The notes under the pieces were generated by a model that worked only from the letters and a program-made list of their open reading frames with translations, was not told the origin of the DNA and made no database searches. This document shows positions 1 through 9,857 of a stretch of 64,000 nucleotides of DNA, one piece after another (within the stretch, counting starts at the first letter, position 1; every line of letters starts with the position of its first letter). The stretch is taken from contig NZ_CP096034.1 of the NCBI RefSeq assembly GCF_023115465.1, forward strand, positions 3,224,001-3,288,000, in the 5' to 3' direction. Made by a program: the position numbers and the translations under genes. Origin of the DNA: Gottfriedia acidiceleris. Lineage in GTDB: Bacteria > Bacillota > Bacilli > Bacillales > Bacillaceae_G.

Positions 1-302
1 ATTACAGCAACTGTAACGCCTGAATATAGGAAGAAGGCTGGTGTGCTGTGACCTTTATTTTTCATGTGCATGAAGTAATAAAGTTGGAACACTAATTGTA
101 CTACAGCAAGTAATAAAATAAATGGTACCGTAAAGTATGGATCCATTTTATCTCTGTACAATACTGCTCCGAAAGATGCAAGTGTTAAAATGATCATTAA
201 TGCAAATGAAATTAATTGTTGTTTCATTTCTTCTGCATGTTTGCGTCTGTGATACTTTATTTCAACTTGATTTCTTTGATGAGAGTTTGTATTTGTGCCC
301 AT
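1..302 (-). CDS. ctaF: Cytochrome c oxidase (caa3) subunit IV, truncated by window edge
   Basis: Small membrane subunit of the caa3-type cytochrome oxidase. About 100 residues are present and the 3' end lies beyond the left edge of the window. After a polar N-terminus rich in His, Arg and Gln, two hydrophobic segments can be read, with the second followed by FYYFMHMK, as in Bacillus CtaF. The ATG at 302 is 4 bases after the ctaE stop codon, and the end of ctaE (GGTGGG) supplies the ribosome binding site, so the two are translationally linked. The more internal Met at 227 would cut off the conserved polar N-terminus. Last visible gene of ctaBCDEF. Confidence 0.9.
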   Translation of the reverse strand, partial: MGTNTNSHQRNQVEIKYHRRKHAEEMKQQLISFALMIILTLASFGAVLYRDKMDPYFTVPFILLLAVVQLVFQLYYFMHMKNKGHSTPAFFLYSGVTVAV

Positions 303-306
303 TTTC

Positions 307-930
307 TTATCCCACCATTCCCATTAAGTATACTACTGTAAAGATGAAAATCCATACTACGTCGATGAAGTGCCAGTATAAACTTGCAATATAAAACTTC
401 GGAGCGTTGTATAAATTTAAACCTCTTCCACCATTTCGAAGCATTAAAGTAGTGATCCATAGTAAACCAACAAATACGTGGGCACCATGAGTACCTACTA
501 ATGTATAGAATGAAGAACCAAATGCACTGCTTTTAATTGTAAAATGAAATTCGTGCATATAGTGTCTAAATTCGTAAATTTCTAATAATAAAAATCCTAG
601 ACCTAATAAAACTGTAATACCTAACCATAACATCATCTTTTTGTGTTCAAAGTTTTTCATGTGGTACATTGCATAAACACTTGTAAGAGAAGATGTTAAT
701 AGTAACATAGTAGCAATGAATACTAATTTTGGTTCGAACATTTCTGCAGCACTTGCTCCACCAGCAGTAGAGTTTCTTAATGCTAAGAAAGTACCAAATA
801 ATGATGCGAATAATACAGTTTCTCCACCAAGAAATAGCCAGAATGCTAAGAACTTATTTTTACCTTCTTCTGTCGCTTTTTCAGGGTTATGAGGAAACGT
901 TTCAGCTGTAAATTTTTGATTCATTTCCAT
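307..930 (-). CDS. ctaE: Cytochrome c oxidase (caa3) subunit III
   Basis: Subunit III of the caa3 oxidase, 207 residues with about five membrane segments, the usual length for Bacillus CtaE. The N-terminus reads KFTAETFP and then the conserved GGETVLFASLF stretch of the first helix; the C-terminal HFIDVVWIFIF is the family signature. The start codon overlaps the ctaD stop by one base (TAATG), indicating coupled translation. It is a structural subunit of the proton-pumping complex with no metal centre of its own. Confidence 0.96.
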   Translation of the reverse strand: MEMNQKFTAETFPHNPEKATEEGKNKFLAFWLFLGGETVLFASLFGTFLALRNSTAGGASAAEMFEPKLVFIATMLLLTSSLTSVYAMYHMKNFEHKKMMLWLGITVLLGLGFLLLEIYEFRHYMHEFHFTIKSSAFGSSFYTLVGTHGAHVFVGLLWITTLMLRNGGRGLNLYNAPKFYIASLYWHFIDVVWIFIFTVVYLMGMVG

Positions 931-2786
931 TATGCCTCAACCCCCTCATCAGCTATATCTTCTTTATGGATATGGAATCCATGATCATCAATCCAAGAAC
1001 GTAAGAACATTGAACCGAATGTAATAAATAAGCCAAGAATTAATACACCAACTGCAGTGTGGTTCTTAAGTTGGTCATTATACATTGCCCCAAATGCTGC
1101 AATAAATAAGCCTACTGACATAACAAACGGTAAAATAGATGAGTTTGGCATATGAATATCACCTAGTGGTTCAGCAGGTGTCATTTTGCCGTCTCCTTCC
1201 ATTTTTTCTACCCATAGAGCGTCTAATCCACGTACATAAGGAATTTGAGCAAAGTTATATTCTGGTGCAGGAGAAGGAATTGACCACTCAAGTGTACGAC
1301 CTACACCCCATGCATCTCCAGCAGCTTTTTTACCTTTTATTGCTGTATAAACAACATTGATTAACATTACGATAGTAGCTAGACCCATGAACATTGCTCC
1401 GATTGAGCTGATCATGTTTCCAGTATCTAAGCCTTGTCCAGGTAAGTATGTAAAGTAACGACGAGGCATACCCATTAATCCTAAGAAATGTTGAATAAAG
1501 AATGTTAAATGGAAACCAATAAAGAATAAAAAGAATGTAATTTTACCTAATGTTTCATTTAAGATTTTACCAAACATTTTTGGCCACCAGTAATGTGCAC
1601 CGGCAAAAAGACCAAATACTACCCCACCTACGATTACGTAGTGGAAGTGAGCTACTACGAAATAACTATCATGGAATTGATAGTCAGCAGGAGCTGCAGC
1701 ATTCATAATACCAGTTACCCCACCTAGTACGAATGATGGAATAAAAGCAACTGACCAAAGCATTGGTGTTGTAAAACGAATTTGTCCGCCCCACATTGTT
1801 AATAACCAGTTAAAGATTTTTACCCCTGTAGGAACAGCAATCGCCATTGTTGCAACAGCGAAAATAGCATTTGCTACTGCACCAAGACCATCTGTAAACA
1901 TATGGTGAGCCCATACCATGAATCCTAAGAAACCAATTAAAACTGTTGCGAATACCATTGAAGAGTAACCGAATAAACGTTTCTTAGAGAATGCTGGAAT
2001 GATATCAGAGAAGATACCAAATGCCGGTAATATAAGAATGTAAACCTCTGGATGTCCGAAAATCCAGAATAAATGTTCAAAGATCATTGAGTTTCCACCT
2101 AAAGATGCATCAAAGAATGCAGTTCCGAATAGGCGGTCAAACATTAATAACGCTAACCCGATTGTTAATGCCGGGAATGCAAATAAAATAAGTGCTGATG
2201 TTACAAAAACCGTCCAAGTAAATAGTGGCATACGCATGTATGTTAACCCTGGAGCACGCATGTTAATAATCGTTGCTAAGAAGTTAATACCACCTGCTAA
2301 TGTACCAATACCTGAAATTTGTAGACCTAATAAGTAGAAGTCTACACCATGTGATTTACTGTGTAGAGCTAGTGTCGCATATGAAGTCCAACCTGCGTCA
2401 GGCGCTCCACCTAAGAACCAACTTAAGTTTAAGAAAACTCCACCAACGAAGAATAACCAGAAACCTAAAGAATTTAAAAACGGGAAAGCTACGTCACGAG
2501 CACCAATTTGTAAAGGTACTACCGCGTTAAAAAATGCAAAGATCATCGGCATCGCCGCTAAGAAAATCATTGTTGTACCATGCATTGTTAATACTTGGTT
2601 ATAAGCATCACCAACTAAAAATGTGTTGTCTGGCTTAATTAATTGTATACGAATAAATAACGCTTCCATCCCACCAACTAAGAAAAAGAATCCGCCTGCA
2701 ATTAAATACAGGATGGCAATTTTCTTATGGTCGACTGTCGTTAAGTAGTCCCACAATAGTGGTTTCTTTTTCGCTACAGAACTCAC
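930..2786 (-). CDS. ctaD: Cytochrome c oxidase (caa3) subunit I
   Basis: Catalytic heme-copper subunit, 618 residues, the length expected for caa3 subunit I with its extra C-terminal helices. Visible ligands include His69 in TMHGTT (low-spin heme), the GHPEVYILILP stretch holding the CuB histidine and the cross-linked tyrosine, the HH pair in WAHHMFTDG, and the two heme histidines in VVAHFHYVIVGG. It reduces O2 to water and pumps protons in the plasma membrane. The start is a GTG preceded by AAGGGGG at about 7 bases. It lies 32 bases after ctaC in the same operon. Confidence 0.98.
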   Translation of the reverse strand: MSSVAKKKPLLWDYLTTVDHKKIAILYLIAGGFFFLVGGMEALFIRIQLIKPDNTFLVGDAYNQVLTMHGTTMIFLAAMPMIFAFFNAVVPLQIGARDVAFPFLNSLGFWLFFVGGVFLNLSWFLGGAPDAGWTSYATLALHSKSHGVDFYLLGLQISGIGTLAGGINFLATIINMRAPGLTYMRMPLFTWTVFVTSALILFAFPALTIGLALLMFDRLFGTAFFDASLGGNSMIFEHLFWIFGHPEVYILILPAFGIFSDIIPAFSKKRLFGYSSMVFATVLIGFLGFMVWAHHMFTDGLGAVANAIFAVATMAIAVPTGVKIFNWLLTMWGGQIRFTTPMLWSVAFIPSFVLGGVTGIMNAAAPADYQFHDSYFVVAHFHYVIVGGVVFGLFAGAHYWWPKMFGKILNETLGKITFFLFFIGFHLTFFIQHFLGLMGMPRRYFTYLPGQGLDTGNMISSIGAMFMGLATIVMLINVVYTAIKGKKAAGDAWGVGRTLEWSIPSPAPEYNFAQIPYVRGLDALWVEKMEGDGKMTPAEPLGDIHMPNSSILPFVMSVGLFIAAFGAMYNDQLKNHTAVGVLILGLFITFGSMFLRSWIDDHGFHIHKEDIADEGVEA

Positions 2787-2818
2787 AGTATTACCCCCTT
2801 TGCTTCATATCCATTAAT

Positions 2819-3859
2819 TTATTTTGCAATTTTTAAGCTAGTTAAGTATGCAGTTAATGCATCAATCTGATCAGCTGATAATTCACCATATTTACCTGTC
2901 ATAAGGTTTCCTGGCTTCATAGCTTCCGGATTAGTTAACCATTTTTTGATATTTGCTTCATTATTTTTAGCAATACCAGCAACCATATCACGATCACCGA
3001 AGTTAGCTAAGTTTGGAGCAAGTCGTGCAGCAGGTGGTCTTGTATCATTTGCATCTGCAGCATGACAACCAATACAGCTTTGTTTGAAGATTTTTTCACC
3101 TTCTTGTGCATCTGCTGTTACAGCTTGACCTTTCTGATTCTTCATATCAGCTAACCACTTATCATAGTCGGCTTGACTTACAACTTTAACTTTAAACTGC
3201 ATTAATGAATGTGAAGGACCACAAAACTCTGCACAGAATCCATTATATGTACCTTCTTTATCCGCTGAAAGCCACATTTTGTTTTCGCCTTCAACGTTTG
3301 TATCAATCTTACCTGCTAATGATGGTACCCAGAATGAGTGTTTAATATCTTGACCTTTTAGGTTTAAGATAACTTTTTTACCAACTGGGATATACATGTC
3401 TTGAGAAGTAATGAATTTTTGTTTTGGATACTCAAATTCCCACCAGAAAAGATGAGCATTTACATTAATAACAATTGCATCTTTTTTCTTCTCATCTTTT
3501 GATATTTGCTTCTCATCTGAAAGCTTGAACGTTTGTGATACTGTTGGTACTGCTAGAATAATAAGTAAAATAACAGGAATAATTGTCCAAAGAAGCTCTA
3601 AGAAATGATTACCTTCTACTTGCTTTGGAATAATATTCTCTTGACCTTTACGGTGACGATATTTCACGATTACGTAAAGGAAAAGAACTGTTACTACAGC
3701 AACAACGAATACCATGATCATCGTACTTAGCTTCATAAGATCGTATTGCATTTTTGCTACTTCACCTTGAGGATTCAGTGTAGATTGATTTGCATGTCCA
3801 CATGCACTCAAAATAACTGCTATCAAGGAAATTAGCGAGACTAATCGCCAATGTTTCAT
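2819..3859 (-). CDS. ctaC: Cytochrome c oxidase (caa3) subunit II with fused cytochrome c domain
   Basis: Subunit II, which receives electrons at the CuA centre. It has a lipoprotein signal peptide ending LSAC (lipidated Cys20), two membrane helices (about 40-65 and 85-105), and a periplasm-facing cupredoxin domain with His174, Cys209, Cys213, His217 and Met220 as CuA ligands. A C-terminal cytochrome c domain (about 250-346) carries a CIGCH heme site at 262-266, which makes this a caa3 rather than an aa3 oxidase. The ATG has AGGGGG upstream. 346 residues, close to B. subtilis CtaC. Confidence 0.97.
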   Translation of the reverse strand: MKHWRLVSLISLIAVILSACGHANQSTLNPQGEVAKMQYDLMKLSTMIMVFVVAVVTVLFLYVIVKYRHRKGQENIIPKQVEGNHFLELLWTIIPVILLIILAVPTVSQTFKLSDEKQISKDEKKKDAIVINVNAHLFWWEFEYPKQKFITSQDMYIPVGKKVILNLKGQDIKHSFWVPSLAGKIDTNVEGENKMWLSADKEGTYNGFCAEFCGPSHSLMQFKVKVVSQADYDKWLADMKNQKGQAVTADAQEGEKIFKQSCIGCHAADANDTRPPAARLAPNLANFGDRDMVAGIAKNNEANIKKWLTNPEAMKPGNLMTGKYGELSADQIDALTAYLTSLKIAK

Positions 3860-3954
3860 AAGTATACTTCCCCCTCTTTCAATTTAAAGTGTTTCATTCT
3901 TATTTAAAAATAAGATTAAACAAACAATAAAAAAATCCCCCGTAATACCCCTAA

Positions 3955-4875
3955 TTAAAACGAAATTGTAAACACAATCATTGACATAAATAGAAGAGTT
4001 AAATAGTTAATGGAGTATATAAACATCAGTTTAGAGAACTTTTGATCATCCTTTTGTTTATAACAATATAATCCTAAAATAACCCATCCAATATTCAATA
4101 TTGTTGCAAAAATAATAAATGGTAAACCTAGAGCTTGCATGTAAAATGGCAGTGGTAATAAACATAATACCCAAATCATCACTTGACGTTTCGTCATTTC
4201 AAATCCGTAAACCACTGGTAGCATTGGAATTCCCGCTCTTTTGTATTCTTCAGAACGTCTCATCGCAAGTGCTAAAAAATGAGGTGGTTGCCATATAAAC
4301 ATGATTAAAAACAGCATCCAAGCAATTGGATGCAAGTTCGCATCGATTGCTGCCCATCCAATTAATGGGGGTGCTGCACCAGATATACTACCTACTACTG
4401 TGTTTAACGTGTAATTACGTTTCGTCCAAAGAGTGTATAGTACGATATATGTAAATGCACCAATAAATGCATATACAACAGCCATTAAGGTTGTGAAAGC
4501 CATAAATGTAAAGCCCACAATTAATAAAAGAATACCAATCGAGATTGTAACGCTTGGTTTAATATTACCGGTTACAGTTGGTCTGTTTTTAGTTCTCTCC
4601 ATGTATGGATCAATATCACGATCAATATAGTTATTGATAACACATGATCCAGCAATAATAAGTGATGAACCAATTACAGTAATAATTGCTTTTGGTAAAG
4701 AATCTAATATATCTAATCCATTTATTTGGATTGCTAACCAGATACCTGTAAAAGTTGTCAGTATATTAGAGTTTACGATCCCTATTTTCATTAAAGAAAG
4801 TAAATCTTTCTTTAGTGAACTAGAAGGATGATTAGTTTCTTCGTTATTAGAAACATTATTAGCTAATTGTTCCAA
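3955..4875 (-). CDS. ctaB: Protoheme IX farnesyltransferase (heme O synthase)
   Basis: Integral membrane UbiA-family prenyltransferase that converts protoheme to heme O, the precursor used by CtaA. The first Asp-rich motif ([15 protein letters not shown]) and the conserved [12 protein letters not shown] loop are visible, with about nine membrane helices. An in-frame ATG exists at 4920 but has no ribosome binding site. A TTG at 4875 follows AGGAGG at 6 bases and gives 306 residues, matching the family length, so it is the preferred start. First gene of the ctaBCDEF operon, divergent from ctaA. Confidence 0.95.
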   Translation of the reverse strand: MEQLANNVSNNEETNHPSSSLKKDLLSLMKIGIVNSNILTTFTGIWLAIQINGLDILDSLPKAIITVIGSSLIIAGSCVINNYIDRDIDPYMERTKNRPTVTGNIKPSVTISIGILLLIVGFTFMAFTTLMAVVYAFIGAFTYIVLYTLWTKRNYTLNTVVGSISGAAPPLIGWAAIDANLHPIAWMLFLIMFIWQPPHFLALAMRRSEEYKRAGIPMLPVVYGFEMTKRQVMIWVLCLLPLPFYMQALGLPFIIFATILNIGWVILGLYCYKQKDDQKFSKLMFIYSINYLTLLFMSMIVFTISF

Positions 4876-5028
4876 GTCAATCCTCCTCTTTTTTTGCAAA
4901 ACTTCATTTTTCATACCCATTTTTTAATGGTTCATAATGAGTTTTTAATTTAGACATACTTCTATTAAACTAAATTCAATGAAATTTTTGTGATAAATAT
5001 ATGAACAAATTGTGTACGTTTCAAAAAA

Positions 5029-5057
5029 ATTTTAACTTATACAGTCTATCTTTTCAA
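5029..5057 (-). promoter_or_regulatory. Probable sigma-A promoter of ctaBCDEF
   Basis: On the minus strand, TTGAAA (5052-5057) and TAAAAT (5029-5034) are separated by exactly 17 bases, five of six matches to each consensus hexamer. The transcript would begin near 5022, leaving a leader of roughly 145 bases before the ctaB start. The 399-base gap between ctaB and ctaA is otherwise AT-rich and holds no gene. Confidence 0.55.
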
Positions 5058-5163
5058 TACTAAATACTATTTAATTATAAAATTAATTATTTCTATATTT
5101 TAAAAATGAATACATCCAAAGTTAAGAAAAAACAAATAATATGTCTAAATATGAAGGTTACCT

Positions 5164-5192
5164 TTGAATTTTATGTCGTAATCTTATATGAT
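5164..5192 (+). promoter_or_regulatory. Probable sigma-A promoter of ctaA
   Basis: TTGAAT (5164-5169), a 17-base spacer, then TATGAT (5187-5192) on the plus strand. The predicted start near 5199 is about 75 bases before the ctaA start codon. In B. subtilis this divergent region is controlled by ResD; a TTTTTGTGATAAAT stretch at 4985-4998 is a loose candidate for such a site. Confidence 0.5.
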
Positions 5193-5274
5193 ATAGAAGT
5201 ATTATTTACAGAATAATTTTTTTAATAATTAAATTTTAAAATTATTATTATTTTATAAAAGTGGGTGGATGTAC

Positions 5275-6210
5275 TTGCTACGTGTTTTAAAAGGGGTATC
5301 GTTAATTACCTCATTCATTCTTTTAATTGTTCTATTAGGTGGTGCACTCGTAACAAAGACTAATTCTGGACTCGGTTGTGGAAGGTCATGGCCTCTTTGT
5401 AAAGGTCAAATCATTCCTGATCATCTAACTATTCAAACTGTCATAGAATTATCTCATCGTGCAGCATCAGGCCTTGCTGGGATATTTGTTTTATTATTAG
5501 CAGTACTTGCTTGGATTGTCATTCCTCATAAAAGAGAAACAAAGTTTTTAGCAATCATTTCTTGTATTTTTCTAGTTGCTCAAGCCTTAATCGGAGCAGC
5601 CGCAGTAGTTTGGGGTCAAGTCCCAGCTGTAAAAGCAATTCATTTTGGTATTTCTCTAATTTGTTTTGCTGCTGTAGTCATGTTAACATTATTAATTTTT
5701 GAACGTGATCGCAATTATCAAAAAAATTCTTTTTATGTCGGAAAAAGAATGAAATTTCATACTTACGGTTTATGGATTTATTCATACTTAGTAGTTTATA
5801 CGGGCGCACTTGTTCGTCATGAAAATGCTAGTTTAGCTTGTCCTAGTTGGCCCCTATGTAGTAAAGCAAACAATGGAATTCCTACACAAGTTCATGAATG
5901 GATTCAAATGGGGCATCGATTCGCGGCTTTTCTTTTATTCGTCTGGATAATCATTGCTTTTGTACATGCTTATAAGTACTATCGTAATGAACGTGGTATT
6001 TATTTTGGATGGTTTGTATCTTTAATTCTTGTTACACTTCAAGTAATTTGTGGAGCGGTTATCGTTTTTACAAACCTAAATATTTATGTTGCATTAACAC
6101 ATGCTATTTTAATCTCATGTTTGTTTGCTATATTTAGCTTCCAAAGTTTAGTTTGTACAAGAAGTAAAAGCTCAAATTCTGAGTTACTTCAAAATAAAAA
6201 TATCTCATAA
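5275..6210 (+). CDS. ctaA: Heme A synthase
   Basis: Eight-helix membrane oxygenase converting heme O to heme A for the oxidase encoded next door. Two cysteine pairs typical of the Bacillus enzyme are present (GCGRSWPLC and LACPSWPLC), as are the heme histidines in [23 protein letters not shown] and LTHAIL. An ATG at 5269 directly abuts the GGGTGG ribosome binding site with no spacing, while the in-frame TTG at 5275 has 6 bases of spacing and matches the family N-terminus, so 5275 is chosen. Transcribed away from ctaB. Confidence 0.95.
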   Translation: MLRVLKGVSLITSFILLIVLLGGALVTKTNSGLGCGRSWPLCKGQIIPDHLTIQTVIELSHRAASGLAGIFVLLLAVLAWIVIPHKRETKFLAIISCIFLVAQALIGAAAVVWGQVPAVKAIHFGISLICFAAVVMLTLLIFERDRNYQKNSFYVGKRMKFHTYGLWIYSYLVVYTGALVRHENASLACPSWPLCSKANNGIPTQVHEWIQMGHRFAAFLLFVWIIIAFVHAYKYYRNERGIYFGWFVSLILVTLQVICGAVIVFTNLNIYVALTHAILISCLFAIFSFQSLVCTRSKSSNSELLQNKNIS

Positions 6211-6255
6211 AAAAGGTATTTCTTCCACTTTTATGTAGAAGAAATACCTTTTTTT
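6211..6255 (+). terminator. Terminator of ctaA
   Basis: A 15-base perfect inverted repeat (AAAAGGTATTTCTTC and its complement at 6238-6252) around a 12-base loop, followed by a T run, immediately after the ctaA stop codon. Confidence 0.9.
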
Positions 6256-6261
6256 ACATTT

Positions 6262-6317
6262 AAAAAGAAAGCGAAGAAGAGTTGCCCTTTTACTGAGCTT
6301 CTCTAACTTCGCACTAC
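6262..6317 (-). terminator. Probable terminator of pycA
   Basis: On the minus strand, GCGAAG...AGAG pairs imperfectly with CTCTTCTTCGC and is followed by CTTTCTTTTT, shortly downstream of the pycA stop codon. The stem has a bulge, so the call is weaker than for ctaA. Confidence 0.5.
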
Positions 6318-6327
6318 ATGTTACTTT

Positions 6328-9300
6328 TTATCTTTGATCTAGTTCTATTAGTAGATCACCTGTAGAAATACTCTCTCCTGATGTAATCAGAATGTCTCTT
6401 ATTACACCTGTAAATGGAGATTGGACAGTTGTTTCCATCTTCATCGCTTCTGTAATTGCTAAAGTTTGACCTTTTTCAACTACATCGCCCTTTTTAACAA
6501 GTACATTTAAAACAGTACCTGGCATTGTTGCGTTAATATGGTTTGGATTACTAGTGTCCCCTTTTCTTTTTTGAACGACAGTAGATTTAATTGAGTAATC
6601 TTTCACCACTATTTCTCGAGGCTGACCATTTAATTCAAAGTATATAACCCTTGTTCCGTCAGGCTGAGCTTGACCAATCGAAACAAGTTTAACAATCAGT
6701 GTTTTACCACGTTCAATATCTACTTTAATTTCTTCATCTAGTTTCATTCCATGGAAGAAAGAAGGTGTATCAAGTACAGATAAGTCTCCATAGCTTTCTA
6801 CATTTTTTTGATAGTCCATAAATACTTTAGGATATAGGCAATAAGATAATATATCAAAATTAGTAACTTGGCGATTTAACGTCTTGAATAAATACTCCTC
6901 AACATCTTTAAAATCGATTGGTTTTAATGACTCACCAGCTCTTTCAGTTAATGGCTGTCTGCCTTTTAAGATGATACGTTGTAAACTCTTTGGAAATCCA
7001 CCATGAGGTTGTCCCAGTTTTCCTTCAAAAAATTCTATTACTGAATCAGGAAAATCGATATTTTCTCCTTTTTCATATACAGAATCTTCGTCTAAATTAT
7101 TTTGAACCATAAATAATGCCATATCTCCAACAACTTTAGAAGATGGTGTTACTTTAACGACATCTCCAAATAGTTGGTTTACTCTGCCATACATGTCCTT
7201 GACTTCTTCAAATCGGTCTCCTAAACCAACACCTTTAGCTTGTTGTTTTAAGTTAGAATACTGACCACCTGGCATTTCATGTTGATAAACCTCTGTATGT
7301 GGTGAAACCATACCACTTTCAAAACTACTATAGTACTTTCGAACGCCTTCCCAGTAGGTTGATAATTGCTCTAAGCCGTTTATATTTAAGTTTGTTTCGT
7401 TATTTGAACCTTTTAGAGCATAATATAAACTATTTGCACTTGGCTGAGAAGTTAACCCAGACATACTTCCAATTGCAATGTCTACAACATCTACGCCAGC
7501 TTCAATTGCTTTTACATAAGTGTATAAACCATTTCCACTCGTATCATGAGTATGTAAGTGGATTGGTAGATCTACAGTATCCTTCAACTCACTAATTAAC
7601 GTATAAGCAGCGTGAGGCTTTAATAAACCAGCCATATCTTTAATAGCTAAAATATGTGCACCAGCCGATTCTAAATCCTTTGCAAGCTCTTTATAATACG
7701 CTAAGTTGTATTTTGTTCTAGTTGGGTCTAATATATCTCCTGTGTAACATATCGATGCTTCAGCAAGCTTTCCACTATCTCTTACAGCATCAATTGCGAC
7801 TTCCATCCCTTTAATCCAATTTAGACTATCAAATATTCTAAATACATCGATTCCTGCTTGAGCTGATGCTTCAATAAACTTTTTAACAAGATTATCAGGA
7901 TAATTTTTATAACCAACTGCATTTGAACCACGTAAAAGCATTTGGAATAATACATTTGGAACTTTTTCTCTTAAATTTAATAATCTTTCCCATGGATCTT
8001 CATTTAAGAAACGGTACGCTACATCGAAAGTCGCTCCGCCCCACATTTCCATAGAGAATAAGTTAGGTAATAATTTTGACGTTTGTTCTGCTACTGTAAT
8101 TAGGTCTTTTGAACGAATTCTCGTTGCAAGCAGTGATTGGTGTGCATCCCTAAATGTTGTATCTGTAAATAAAACATTCGGTTGATTTTTTATCCACTTC
8201 GAAAATTCATCAGCACCTAATTTATCTAGTAATTGTTTAGTTCCACTTTCAGCATTTTTAATATGATTTACATTTGGAATGATAATATCATCATAAGCTG
8301 GTTTTTCTTTAACCGATATACCTGGAAACCCATTCACTGTTACATTGCCAATATAATTTAATAATTTTGTTCCACGGTCTCTTCTTTTTGCAAAAACAAA
8401 TAATTCCGGAGATGAATCTACAAATGAAGTATTATACTCACCAGACAAGAAATCTGGGTGTGTCGTAACATTTTCTAAGAATGGAATATTTGTTTTAATC
8501 CCACGGATACGGAATTCTTTTAAATTTCGATTTAACTTCGCAATTGCTCCTTCAAAAGTTAATGCATGGGTCGTTACTTTTACTAATAATGAATCATAGT
8601 AAGGTGTAATAACAGCACCTTGGAAGCTGTTACCAGTGTCTAACCTTACACCAAAACCTCCACCTGAACGATATGCCATAATTTTTCCTGTATCAGGCAT
8701 AAAGTTATTAAGTGGGTCCTCAGTAGTAACACGTGCTTGAATCGCATAGCCAATTCTTGGAATCTCATCTTGTAATGGAATTCCTACTTTAGCACTATGT
8801 AAACTATTCCCTTGTGCAATTAAGATTTGTGTTTGAACAATATCAATTCCTGTAATCATCTCAGTAATTGTATGTTCAACTTGTACGCGAGGGTTTACCT
8901 CAATAAAATAAAAATCATTACCAGCAACTAAAAATTCAACTGTACCAGCGTTTACATATTCTACTTCTTTCATCAATTGAACAGCTGCATCACAAATTCT
9001 ATTTCTTAAATCTTCACTAATCGAAGTACATGGTGCAACTTCAACTAATTTTTGATGTCTTCTTTGAATTGAACAATCGCGTTCAAACAAATGAATAATA
9101 TTACCTTGGTGATCTCCTAATATTTGAACTTCAATATGCTTTGGATTTTCAATATACTTCTCAACATAAACTTCATCATTACCAAACGCAGCTTTTGCTT
9201 CAGACTTAGCACGCTCGTATGCATCTTTTAATCCTGCAATCGTACGGACAATCCTCATTCCACGACCGCCACCACCTAAAGCAGCTTTAATAATAATCGG

Positions 9301-9777
9301 GAATCCATAAGTTTCACCAAATTCCTTTACATCATCCAATGAGTTTACTGGACCATTGCTCCCTGGAATAATTGGCAAATTAGCTTGAAGAGCTTGTTGC
9401 TTTGCTTTAATTTTATCTCCAAAAATATCTAAGTGTCTTGAATATGGTCCGATAAAAATAATGCCCTCTTCTTCACATCTCTGAGCAAATTTAATATTTT
9501 CTGATAAGAATCCATACCCTGGATGGATTGCATCTACATTGTTTTTCTTTGCAATTTCAATAATACCTTCAATATCTAGATAAGCATCAATTGGTTTTTT
9601 ACCTTTTCCAACTATGTATGCTTCGTCAGCTTTATAACGGTGATATGACCCTTCATCTTCTTTAGAATAAATACCAACTGTTCTAATACCTAACTCAGTG
9701 CAAGCTCGAAATACTCGAATTGCAATTTCACCTCGGTTAGCAACTAGAACTTTTTTAATCTGTTTCGTGTAAGTCAT
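6328..9777 (-). CDS. pycA: Pyruvate carboxylase
   Basis: Biotin enzyme carboxylating pyruvate to oxaloacetate, the main anaplerotic reaction of Bacillus. 1149 residues, the full length of the single-chain enzyme. Domain order: biotin carboxylase (about 1-450, with ATP-grasp GGGGRGM at 168-174), carboxyltransferase (about 535-810, beginning near DTTFRDAHQS), the tetramerisation/PYC region, and a C-terminal biotin-carrier domain with the biotinylated lysine in EAMKMET (Lys1113). The start has GGAGG upstream. It sits 80 bases from ftsW on the same strand, as in B. subtilis. Confidence 0.98.
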   Translation of the reverse strand: MTYTKQIKKVLVANRGEIAIRVFRACTELGIRTVGIYSKEDEGSYHRYKADEAYIVGKGKKPIDAYLDIEGIIEIAKKNNVDAIHPGYGFLSENIKFAQRCEEEGIIFIGPYSRHLDIFGDKIKAKQQALQANLPIIPGSNGPVNSLDDVKEFGETYGFPIIIKAALGGGGRGMRIVRTIAGLKDAYERAKSEAKAAFGNDEVYVEKYIENPKHIEVQILGDHQGNIIHLFERDCSIQRRHQKLVEVAPCTSISEDLRNRICDAAVQLMKEVEYVNAGTVEFLVAGNDFYFIEVNPRVQVEHTITEMITGIDIVQTQILIAQGNSLHSAKVGIPLQDEIPRIGYAIQARVTTEDPLNNFMPDTGKIMAYRSGGGFGVRLDTGNSFQGAVITPYYDSLLVKVTTHALTFEGAIAKLNRNLKEFRIRGIKTNIPFLENVTTHPDFLSGEYNTSFVDSSPELFVFAKRRDRGTKLLNYIGNVTVNGFPGISVKEKPAYDDIIIPNVNHIKNAESGTKQLLDKLGADEFSKWIKNQPNVLFTDTTFRDAHQSLLATRIRSKDLITVAEQTSKLLPNLFSMEMWGGATFDVAYRFLNEDPWERLLNLREKVPNVLFQMLLRGSNAVGYKNYPDNLVKKFIEASAQAGIDVFRIFDSLNWIKGMEVAIDAVRDSGKLAEASICYTGDILDPTRTKYNLAYYKELAKDLESAGAHILAIKDMAGLLKPHAAYTLISELKDTVDLPIHLHTHDTSGNGLYTYVKAIEAGVDVVDIAIGSMSGLTSQPSANSLYYALKGSNNETNLNINGLEQLSTYWEGVRKYYSSFESGMVSPHTEVYQHEMPGGQYSNLKQQAKGVGLGDRFEEVKDMYGRVNQLFGDVVKVTPSSKVVGDMALFMVQNNLDEDSVYEKGENIDFPDSVIEFFEGKLGQPHGGFPKSLQRIILKGRQPLTERAGESLKPIDFKDVEEYLFKTLNRQVTNFDILSYCLYPKVFMDYQKNVESYGDLSVLDTPSFFHGMKLDEEIKVDIERGKTLIVKLVSIGQAQPDGTRVIYFELNGQPREIVVKDYSIKSTVVQKRKGDTSNPNHINATMPGTVLNVLVKKGDVVEKGQTLAITEAMKMETTVQSPFTGVIRDILITSGESISTGDLLIELDQR

Positions 9778-9857
9778 TTGTAAGCCTCCTGTATTTATGA
9801 AAGATAATTATCAATAAATTAAGAATAAACTTTTTTCAAAATGCATTTTTGAAGATT

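Noticed and set aside
1-302. ctaF as truncated gene
   Set aside because: The 3' end is missing only because the window starts there; the visible sequence is intact.
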